Source: Deltaproteobacteria bacterium (lineage in GTDB: Bacteria; Myxococcota_A; UBA796; SXON01). From it: a stretch of DNA of 57,930 nucleotides. Location: the NCBI GenBank assembly GCA_947484175.1, contig CANKOI010000014.1, positions 1-57,930 on the forward strand. The letters are read 5' to 3'. How positions within the stretch are numbered: the stretch's first letter is position 1; the number at the start of each line of letters is the position of its first letter. Shown piece after piece: positions 51,648-57,930 of this stretch. The position numbers and the translations under genes were made by a program. The notes under the pieces are model-generated. The model was not told the origin of the DNA and searched no databases. It was given only the letters and a program-made list of their open reading frames with translations.

Positions 51648-52370
51648 CTAGTCGACGAGATTGAATTGGAAGACGAGATCAAACTGGGCGCTGATCGGCT
51701 GGCCCGACTCCATCAGCGGGTACCATCGCCACTGCAGCGCGGCCTCTTTCGCGTTGGCCTTGAAGAGCTCGGGACAGGCCTTGAACGTAACGTCGCTCGG
51801 TTCGCCGCTGGGGGCGATCACGATGTGCACGATGCAGCGCTCCTTCTTCAGGCCGAGCTGCTTGGCCGCTTCGGGAAAGGCCGGCTTTACACGGTTCTTG
51901 ACGATCGCTTCGGACCAATGGACCGTCTTCACGCCAGTGCCGCCGAGCTGCCCGCCCAGCACGCCATCCTTGACGCCGCCCACGACCCCGCCCACGACCC
52001 CGTCCTTCACGCCGCCCTCCACACCGCCTTCCACGCCCCCGTCGACTTCTTCTTCGACGACGGGATCGGGGGCTTCCTCGATGGGCACCACCTCCGTGAC
52101 GACCTCCTCCTTGGGCGTTTCTTCCTCCTTCTTTTCCTTTTTCTCCTTCTTGCCACCGCCGGGGGGGGGTGGAGGAGGGGGCGGAGGAGGCGGCGCCGAG
52201 AGATCGACAGCCACCAGCTTCTCTTGGATTTCGGCTGCCACTTCGGGCGCCTTCATCGTGGCGAACCCGATGCAGGCGAGCAGGCTGCCGTTGAACAGCA
52301 CGGCTGCGAACATGCTGCCCGCAGTGCGCCCGGTGTCGGCTTTTCGGCTACGGCCCACGTTGTCGAACAT
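51648..52370 (-). CDS. tonB: TonB-family energy transducer
   Basis: This 240-aa protein has a cytoplasmic N-terminus, a membrane helix (about 19-40, FAAVLFNGSLLACIGFA), a Pro run and Lys/Glu-rich periplasmic linker, Gly-Gly-Val repeats (about 115-150), and a C-terminal TonB domain with IVKNRVKPAFPEAAKQL and WRWYPLMESGQPI. The first gene of the unit, it starts at ATG 52370, with GGAG nine bases upstream; TTG 52400 would add ten residues. It probably energises an outer-membrane receptor encoded elsewhere. Confidence 0.9.
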   Translation of the reverse strand: MFDNVGRSRKADTGRTAGSMFAAVLFNGSLLACIGFATMKAPEVAAEIQEKLVAVDLSAPPPPPPPPPPPGGGKKEKKEKKEEETPKEEVVTEVVPIEEAPDPVVEEEVDGGVEGGVEGGVKDGVVGGVVGGVKDGVLGGQLGGTGVKTVHWSEAIVKNRVKPAFPEAAKQLGLKKERCIVHIVIAPSGEPSDVTFKACPELFKANAKEAALQWRWYPLMESGQPISAQFDLVFQFNLVD

Positions 52371-52464
52371 TCGCTGGTGCTCCGGCCCAGAATCGCGCAA
52401 CCTTACTCGCAGCTTTCGCTGCTTGTGTCAATGGCGTGTCTATCGTGAAATGGGGGGCGCGGCC

Positions 52465-52698
52465 TCAGCCGGAAGCCGCCCCGGTAGGCGGCATGGTGCC
52501 GGACAGGGTGACGATGCGCGCATCGGCCGCATCCAGTCGTTCGTGGCACTCTCGCACGAGGCCGACCCCCTCTTCGAACAGGCGCAGCGCGTCGTCGAGG
52601 GGGAGTTCGCCGCTCTCCAGCTTCTGCACCCGCTCCTCAAGCTCGCGGAGGGCGGCCTCGAAGCTGCGGCTCTCGGGTGTGGGGTCCGAGCCGCTCAA
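52465..52698 (-). CDS. xseB: Exodeoxyribonuclease VII small subunit
   Basis: This 77-aa protein has the XseB pattern SFEAALRELEERVQKLESGELPLDDALRLFEEGV with two helices. It forms the small subunit of ExoVII, a single-strand exonuclease. It starts at TTG 52698, overlapping the stop of the helicase-associated gene (TTGA). The large subunit (xseA) is not in the window. Confidence 0.92.
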   Translation of the reverse strand: MSGSDPTPESRSFEAALRELEERVQKLESGELPLDDALRLFEEGVGLVRECHERLDAADARIVTLSGTMPPTGAASG

Positions 52699-54998
52699 GA
52701 GCCCTCCCCGAGCCGCTTCTCCGTGGTGCGGGCGCGCTCGATTTGCAAGATTGCGTAGCTCAGGCGATTGCCCGACTCGGTGTCGATGGCCACCAGAACG
52801 GCAGCACCCTCACGGTTCAGCGCGACCTTCTCGGGCAGCACGATGAGTTGCTTGCGCGAGTCGTCCTTCGCGGAGTGGTAGATCATCTCGATCCCAAAAC
52901 CGTTGGTGATGGCCTTCTCCACGATGGCGCGCACCTCTTGGGGGTTGGCCCTCTGCGGCCCCCGCGGGGCCTCTCGGCGCTTCTGCTGCTGCGCCACGCT
53001 CGACCCCGGCACGGGCCGCAGCTCTGAACTCTGGGTGTCAGCCCGGTGCGCCCGCGCCACGGGGTCCTCGCGTTGTTCTCGAGCTTCGGCAAGGAGATGG
53101 TGCAAGCGCTCGCGGCTCTGGGCGGCCTCTTCGTCGGCGGGGTATTTCCGGATCACCTTTCCGGGGTTCATGCCCGCCTCCGAGAGCGCGAGAGTGATCT
53201 CCGGCAGGCGTTTACGGTCAACCGCATACAGGCCGGGAGCGAAGCGGTGTACCACGTAGGCACGCAGATGCCGCAGGGACTCGAAGCGGTGGATGTGGGC
53301 GCGGTGGACCGTGAGCGCCGTGATCTCGTGGAATTCCACTTCGCCGTCGGGACCCATCCAGGTACGGATGGTGGTCTCCACGTTGGAGGGGAGGCCGATC
53401 TGGCTGTACTCCCTGAGGAATTCGAGGAGTTCCTCGCGCCGCCAGCCCTTCTTCAGCGCCTGTTCGATGCTGATCTCGGTGATGCGGTAGGTGTTCGCCC
53501 GGTCGCAGCCCACCAGCTCGGCGATCTCGCCGAGGCGGAACAGCAGCACGGGAGCGAGCCCGGCTGGTGCGATGATCTCGTAGTTCGGGGTGAGGTAGAA
53601 CTTAGAGAAGCCCTCATCTTCCGGGGGATCCAGCAGGGCGGTGCCGCGCGCCGAGAGGCGGTACACCTTCTGCTGGCCCCAGATGCCGATCTCCACCATT
53701 CCGCTGTTGACCAGCGCCGTGAAGCTGTACCCTTCACGGTCTGCGCCACGTGGCGAGGCGTACACGCCCTTGTGGAAGCGGTCCCGCCAGTCCTCGCCGC
53801 GCTTCCAGCGGCGGTAGAGCGCCATCAGCGGCGCCTCGGGCACCCATTCGCCCTTGGCCGAGTGGATCGCCCACAGCACCCACTCCGCCATCATCTGGCG
53901 TTTCTCCAAGGCCCGGAACATCAGGTCGCGCTGGTCTTCCGGTTCGAGCGACAGCCACTCCTCGATGACCTCCCGGTTCACTGACACCCGGTCGCCGCGC
54001 AGCTCGATCATCCCGTGCATCATCAGGAAGTCGTAGTGGAGCTGGAAGATTTCGGACTCGGGAGTCCAGAGCTGGGCAAAGAACCTATCGAGCTCCTCAC
54101 GCTGCTGCTTGAACACCTCCTGCCGTTGCGTGAGCTTGGGCGGGTGCTGGTCCATGAAGGTGGCTAGCGTGGCGAGCGAGAAGTCGAGGGGCGGGCAGAA
54201 CGGCCGCTGGTCGGACACGCGGATGTCGTCGTGTTCGAAGGTGGGCAACTCCAACTCGGGCCCCAGATGCTCCAGAAGAGCATCCACGAGCGGCTCGGGC
54301 ACAAGGTAGTAGAAACCGTCTTCCACCGGGCCGCTGCCACAGACGATACCGCGGTCCGCGAGCGCCGCCATGGTACGAGCCCAGTCGTTCTCGCGCCCGC
54401 CCAACATCAGCACCAGCTCCCGATGGAACTCGTCGGCGTGCGCGATGCCGCCGCACTGGAGCAGCGCCGCGAGGGCCTGACGATCACGAGGCTGCACCTG
54501 CTGGAGCAGCCCGCTCAGGCGGTTGCCCTGAGCCAAGGCGCGCACGGTGAGCTGCACGACCCGGTCTTGCTCGCCAACGCGGACCGGCTGGCCGCCCAAC
54601 GAGCGGTAGAGCGCGTGCACCAGCGGCTCGGGCATCGCCATGAAGTAGTCGGCGAGCTCGGAGATTTCGCCGCGGCTGAACCGCCGCCGACGCACGAGAC
54701 CGGAGCTCGGCTTCCAGCGCTTCCGGTGCTGGCGGGGCTTCACCACCAGCTTTCCCGAAGGGGGCGCGCCGGCCCCTGCCGCGTCGAAGTCGTCGCGGAA
54801 CACCCGGCGCTGGCGGCGGCCCCGCGAAGCCCCCTCCCCCGGACGCTCGCCCAGCTCGTGCACCTCCACATGATGCTCGAGTTCGCCGCCTTCGCCCCCG
54901 CCTCCGCCGCGACGACGACGACGACGACGACGCCTGCGGCCGCCGCCCTCTCCACCTTCACCGTCCACCGGACCGACCTCGTCGTTCTCCGTGCTCAT
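52695..54998 (-). CDS. Helicase-associated (XPB-partner-like) protein with C-terminal WYL-like domain
   Basis: This 767-aa protein begins with a Gly/Arg-rich segment containing ten consecutive Arg, then helical winged-helix-like regions (RFSRGEISELADYF, NSGMVEIGIWGQQKVYRLSARG), a helicase C-terminal-like domain (FYLTPNYEIIAPAGLAPVLLFRLGEIAELV), and ends with EKAITNGFGIEMIYHSAKDD, LIVLPEKVALNREGAAVLVAID and AILQIERA, which resembles a WYL ligand-binding domain. Such proteins neighbour bacterial XPB helicases and may regulate or position them. It follows XPB by 22 bp. Confidence 0.72.
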   Translation of the reverse strand: MSTENDEVGPVDGEGGEGGGRRRRRRRRRRGGGGGEGGELEHHVEVHELGERPGEGASRGRRQRRVFRDDFDAAGAGAPPSGKLVVKPRQHRKRWKPSSGLVRRRRFSRGEISELADYFMAMPEPLVHALYRSLGGQPVRVGEQDRVVQLTVRALAQGNRLSGLLQQVQPRDRQALAALLQCGGIAHADEFHRELVLMLGGRENDWARTMAALADRGIVCGSGPVEDGFYYLVPEPLVDALLEHLGPELELPTFEHDDIRVSDQRPFCPPLDFSLATLATFMDQHPPKLTQRQEVFKQQREELDRFFAQLWTPESEIFQLHYDFLMMHGMIELRGDRVSVNREVIEEWLSLEPEDQRDLMFRALEKRQMMAEWVLWAIHSAKGEWVPEAPLMALYRRWKRGEDWRDRFHKGVYASPRGADREGYSFTALVNSGMVEIGIWGQQKVYRLSARGTALLDPPEDEGFSKFYLTPNYEIIAPAGLAPVLLFRLGEIAELVGCDRANTYRITEISIEQALKKGWRREELLEFLREYSQIGLPSNVETTIRTWMGPDGEVEFHEITALTVHRAHIHRFESLRHLRAYVVHRFAPGLYAVDRKRLPEITLALSEAGMNPGKVIRKYPADEEAAQSRERLHHLLAEAREQREDPVARAHRADTQSSELRPVPGSSVAQQQKRREAPRGPQRANPQEVRAIVEKAITNGFGIEMIYHSAKDDSRKQLIVLPEKVALNREGAAVLVAIDTESGNRLSYAILQIERARTTEKRLGEGS
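54911..54931. repeat. Trinucleotide repeat in the poly-Arg coding region
   Basis: Seven tandem GAC triplets on the plus strand encode part of the Arg run near the N-terminus of the helicase-associated protein. Slippage would change the number of Arg without breaking the frame. Confidence 0.75.
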
Positions 54999-55020
54999 CT
55001 CGACGTTCCTCTGCGGCTCG

Positions 55021-56697
55021 TTAGACCGAGCCTTCCTGGATGTAGTAGCGGTAGCCCTGCTCAGTCAGGAACAATTGTCGCTTCATCGCGAACTCTTGCT
55101 CCTTCGTTTCTCGGGTGATCAGGCTGTAGAAGTGGGCGCCGTCCTTCTTCGGCCGCAGCACCCGGCCGAGGCGCTGGGCCTCTTCCTGACGCGAGCCGAA
55201 GGATCCCGAAACCTGCACCGCCACGTTTGCGTCGGGCAGGTCGATCGAGAAGTTCGCCACCTTGCTCACGATGAGCAGCTTCACCACTCCGGCGCGGAAC
55301 TGGCCGAAGAGGAGGTCGCGTTGGGCGCCGGGCGTTTCGCCTGTGATCAGCGGGGCCTTCGTGCGCCGGGCGATGTCGTGGAGCTGGTCGAGGTAGGTGC
55401 CGATCACCAGCACGTTGTCGTCGCGGTGGCGGGCGAGCAGCACGTCGAGGATTTCGAGCTTCGCGGGGTTCACCGCGGCGAGGCGAAACTTCTCCCCTTC
55501 GCGGGCCCGCTCGTACTTGGCGGCGCCCCCGTTCGTCCAAGGCACCCGCACCTCGTAGCACTTGGCTTCCGCGATGAATCCCTGCTGTTCGAGGGTTTGC
55601 CACGCCATGTCGAACCGTTTCGGCCCCACGAGCGAAAACACGTCCCCCTCGCGGCCGTCCTCGCGCACCAGCGTGGCGGTGAGTCCGAGCCGCCGGCGAC
55701 CCTGAAGGTCGGCCGTGGCGCCAAACACCGGAGCGGGCAGCAGGTGCACCTCGTCGTACACGATGAGGCCCCAGTTCTGGTCGCGGAACAGGTGGAGGTG
55801 CTTGAACTCGACTTCCTTCGACGGCCGCCACGTGAGGATCTGGTAGGTGGCGACAGTCACATCGCGGATGTTCTTGGTGTCGCCGGTGTAGGCGCCCACC
55901 TGGCTCTCCGTCAGCGAGGTCTTGTCGAGGATTTCCCGCACCCACTGGTTCACCGCCGCCCCGTTGGTGGCGAGGATCAGCGTTTTCTGCTGCACCCTCG
56001 CCATGGTAGCGATGGCCACGATGGTCTTGCCGGCGCCGCAGGGGAGCACAATCACGCCGTTGCCACCCGAGGGCCGCCCGTCCTGGAACCAGCGATCTGC
56101 CGACTTCTTCTGGTAGTCGCGCACCACGAAGGGTTTGCCATTGCTCACCATCGTTTCGCGCATGCTCATGGGCAGCGGGTCGCCCTCGATGAACCCGGCG
56201 AGGTCTTCCACGGGCCAACCGGCGGAGAGCATCCGCTGCTTGAAGATGCCGCGGTGGCCGGCCTGGATGGCGAGGTAGCGCCGACCGTCTTCGACGAGCA
56301 GCTCGCGCACCGGTTTTACCTGACCCACCAGCTTGGCCACGTAGGCGGTGGCGAACTCCAACCGCAGCAGACTGCGGTCGTCGGGGTGCTGTTGCAGCTT
56401 CACGAGCCCGTACCGCTCGATGGTTTCCCCCACCTGAGTGAGCACATCGGGGGGCACGTCGAACTTCGACCACTTCCGAAGGCCGTCCACGATTTCGGCC
56501 TTACTCATCCCGCTGCTGGCGGCGTTCCACAGGGTGAGCGGGTGGATGCGGTAGGTGTGGAGATGCTCAGGCGAAGTTTCCAGCTCGGCGAAACGGGACA
56601 GAAAGTCCCGCACCAGCTCATGCTGGGGGTGCTTGGTTTCGAGGAGGACCTTGCCGTCGCCCTGAACAATCAGGGGGTTTTCAGGCCTTACATGCAT
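55021..56697 (-). CDS. DNA repair helicase XPB/Ssl2-like (superfamily 2)
   Basis: This 558-aa helicase has an N-terminal helicase-associated domain (about 1-185), a Walker A PCGAGKT (219-225), YDEVHLL with DEVH (315-318), LTATLVREDGRE with the RED motif (345-347) of XPB proteins, and motif VI QRLGRVLRPK near residue 508. Bacterial and archaeal XPB unwinds DNA for repair; the function in this host is inferred. It begins the unit that continues with the WYL-like protein and xseB. Confidence 0.94.
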   Translation of the reverse strand: MHVRPENPLIVQGDGKVLLETKHPQHELVRDFLSRFAELETSPEHLHTYRIHPLTLWNAASSGMSKAEIVDGLRKWSKFDVPPDVLTQVGETIERYGLVKLQQHPDDRSLLRLEFATAYVAKLVGQVKPVRELLVEDGRRYLAIQAGHRGIFKQRMLSAGWPVEDLAGFIEGDPLPMSMRETMVSNGKPFVVRDYQKKSADRWFQDGRPSGGNGVIVLPCGAGKTIVAIATMARVQQKTLILATNGAAVNQWVREILDKTSLTESQVGAYTGDTKNIRDVTVATYQILTWRPSKEVEFKHLHLFRDQNWGLIVYDEVHLLPAPVFGATADLQGRRRLGLTATLVREDGREGDVFSLVGPKRFDMAWQTLEQQGFIAEAKCYEVRVPWTNGGAAKYERAREGEKFRLAAVNPAKLEILDVLLARHRDDNVLVIGTYLDQLHDIARRTKAPLITGETPGAQRDLLFGQFRAGVVKLLIVSKVANFSIDLPDANVAVQVSGSFGSRQEEAQRLGRVLRPKKDGAHFYSLITRETKEQEFAMKRQLFLTEQGYRYYIQEGSV

Positions 56698-56905
56698 CGG
56701 TAGTCAAAACGTCCTCCGGGGACGGATCGGTGTCGATCGGAGCCGGGCTCCCAGGCTGGCGGGGCGGGCAGGAGAACGCGCCGGCCGACAAACCCTGCGT
56801 GTGCGGCGCACCGCCACGCTGTGTACCCCAGGCCGGAAGATCCGTTCCCTCAGGGTGTACTTCCTTATGCCATCCTGTGGGCTTCCTGTCAACCCCCGGC
56901 CGCCT
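56698..56905. other. 208-bp intergenic region between xpb-like gene and lipB
   Basis: No gene is visible here. It holds two small inverted repeats, GATCG-GTGT-CGATC (56725-56738) and GGAGCC-G-GGCTCC (56739-56751), upstream of the helicase ATG, which could form a hairpin or operator. An open frame across 56704-56892 has no start signal or recognisable product. Confidence 0.4.
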
Positions 56906-57520
56906 TCACGCCCCCAGCATGACGAGGCGTTGCACGAGGGAAGGCTTCACATCCGCGGTGCTGGCGGGGGCCCCTGTGGCTTCCTCCACGCTGGAGAGCA
57001 AGGCGGCATCGAGCCCGCAGGGATGGATGCGTCGAAACCAGCCAAGGTCGGGGTTCACGTTGAGGGCCAGTCCGTGCCACGTCACCCAGCGGCGGCACGC
57101 GATTCCGATGCTGCCAAGTTTCCGCCCGGCTACCCACAGGCCGGTGTTGCGCGCGTCGCGCTCGCCCTGGAGACCGAAGTCGGCGACCGTGTCGATGAGC
57201 ACGTCTTCGAGGCGGCGCAGCCAGCGATGCAGGTCGCGCGCTTCGCCCTTCAGGGCCACGATCGGGTACGCCACCAGCTGGCCGGGGCCGTGCCACGTCA
57301 CATCCCCCCCGCGCTCCACCTCGATCACCTCCGCGGTTCCGGGGTCGAGTACGTTGGCCAGCGCTCCCCGCTTGCGCCCCACCGTGAACACCGGAGGATC
57401 GTGTTCCACCAAGAGCACGGTATCGCCCACCTCGCCGGCGATCCTGGCATTGAGGAGCCGCTCCTGCTCCGCCCACACGGTGCGAAAGTCAGCTCGCCCG
57501 AGGTCGACTACCCTGGCCAC
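56906..57520 (-). CDS. lipB: Lipoyl(octanoyl) transferase
   Basis: This 204-aa enzyme transfers octanoate from acyl carrier protein to lipoyl domains. It has EHDPPVFTVGRKRG, ERGGDVTWHGPGQLVAYPI, RNTGLWVAGRKLGSIGI with the catalytic Lys, and the HGLALNVNPDLGWFRRIHPCG stretch with the catalytic Cys. The start is GTG 57520, 13 bp inside the tmk 3' end, which implies co-transcription. Confidence 0.96.
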   Translation of the reverse strand: MARVVDLGRADFRTVWAEQERLLNARIAGEVGDTVLLVEHDPPVFTVGRKRGALANVLDPGTAEVIEVERGGDVTWHGPGQLVAYPIVALKGEARDLHRWLRRLEDVLIDTVADFGLQGERDARNTGLWVAGRKLGSIGIACRRWVTWHGLALNVNPDLGWFRRIHPCGLDAALLSSVEEATGAPASTADVKPSLVQRLVMLGA

Positions 57521-57930
57521 ACGGCCGCCCGCACGCGCTGGTGCACTTCGGCCGGGGCGCCGCTCGCATCGATTCGCACGACCCGGTCACCGCGCGCCAA
57601 ACACCTCAAGATGGCCGACTCGTAGCTGGCGGCGATCCGCTGGAGCTGGTCGAGGGTCTCGAAGCGGTCGCGCACCCCACCGCGAGCCTCCACTCTTCGC
57701 AGGCACTCCTCCACGGGAAGGTCCAGCATCACGACGGCATCGGGAGCCGGAAACTCGGCGTTGTATTGCCACACCCGGTCGATGCCCAGCGACTGCGACT
57801 GGTAGGCGAGGGAGCTGAGGAAGTATCGATCGGTGAGCACGACTTCGCCGCGAGCTAGCGCGGGAAGCACGACGCGGTCGAGGTGATCGCGCCGGTCGGC
57901 CGCGAAGAGCAGGCCGAAAACCGCATCGCC
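57508..57930 (-). CDS. tmk: Thymidylate kinase (5' partial)
   Basis: This is the C-terminal 140 residues of thymidylate kinase, which phosphorylates dTMP. LLFAADRRDHLDR, VLTDRYFLSSLAYQS with the DRY motif, MLDLPVEECLRRV and the LID-like Arg residues (RGGVRDRFE) are present. The P-loop lies beyond the window edge. It runs into lipB through a 13-bp overlap. Confidence 0.95.
   Translation of the reverse strand, partial: GDAVFGLLFAADRRDHLDRVVLPALARGEVVLTDRYFLSSLAYQSQSLGIDRVWQYNAEFPAPDAVVMLDLPVEECLRRVEARGGVRDRFETLDQLQRIAASYESAILRCLARGDRVVRIDASGAPAEVHQRVRAAVWPG

Noticed and set aside
56704-56892. A 62-aa open frame on the minus strand in the helicase-lipB gap
   Set aside because: Arg/Pro-rich composition, no ribosome binding site and no recognisable domain.
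1-57930. tRNA, rRNA, CRISPR, insertion sequence, prophage or replication origin
   Set aside because: I saw no cloverleaf, rRNA-like stretch, regular repeat array, transposase, integrase or DnaA-box cluster.

Overview
The window is a 57.9 kb GC-rich bacterial chromosome segment with about 56 protein genes and no noncoding stretch over 300 bases. Several traits point to Myxococcota or a close relative: many lipoproteins with Thr/Asp/Gly-rich 'DTGDTG' linkers after the lipobox, a C-terminal Cys-Gly/transmembrane/Arg tail of the MYXO-CTERM type, eukaryote-like Ser/Thr kinases, a TonB/ExbB/ExbD set with Gly-Gly-Val repeats, and a sigma-54-type promoter. The lineage is an inference from these traits. 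I saw no rRNA, tRNA, CRISPR array, insertion sequence, prophage or replication origin.

Layout. 1-13.2 kb is a surface and secretion region. It opens with a truncated redoxin gene whose catalytic codon is an in-frame TGA followed by a bacterial SECIS-like hairpin, so it is probably a selenoprotein. It continues with a lysyl oxidase-like lipoprotein, a secreted metalloprotease, an FG-GAP repeat lipoprotein, a membrane-anchored pseudokinase with a long Ala/Glu coiled coil, a CotH-kinase lipoprotein, a divergent neutral-ceramidase-like lipoprotein and a deoxynucleoside kinase. 13.2-26.9 kb holds an FAD oxidoreductase/enoyl-CoA hydratase pair, a VapBC-type toxin-antitoxin pair, tpiA, hydrolases (one without its nucleophile), a hybrid histidine kinase, a flippase-like membrane protein, a glycosyltransferase, an RhlE-type helicase, a beta-lactamase-fold lipoprotein and a propeller-type lipoprotein.

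27-37 kb is mostly housekeeping: gap-pgk with a strong hairpin behind it, then on the minus strand gpmI, threonine aldolase, obg, two envelope proteins, rsfS, rlmH and comF. Between the two blocks lies a 54-codon gene behind a near-consensus sigma-54 promoter. 37-41 kb carries a second PIN toxin whose short antitoxin frame contains a heptanucleotide tandem repeat, and an overlapping three-gene unit (winged-helix protein, cyclotransferase-like protein, DUF255 protein). 41-48 kb has a GIDE-domain membrane protein, an alanine-dehydrogenase-family enzyme, two Ser/Thr kinases, an Ig-like lipoprotein and a UbiA-type prenyltransferase.

48-52.4 kb is one minus-strand unit: tonB, exbB, exbD, exbD, truncated globin, Cys-less peroxiredoxin-fold protein, CBM9-like lipoprotein, most joined by start/stop overlaps. 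52.4-56.7 kb is an XPB helicase, a helicase-associated/WYL-like protein and xseB. The window ends with lipB and a truncated tmk. Gene starts often follow a TAnnnT hexamer by only 5-9 nt without a Shine-Dalgarno sequence, which suggests many leaderless mRNAs.
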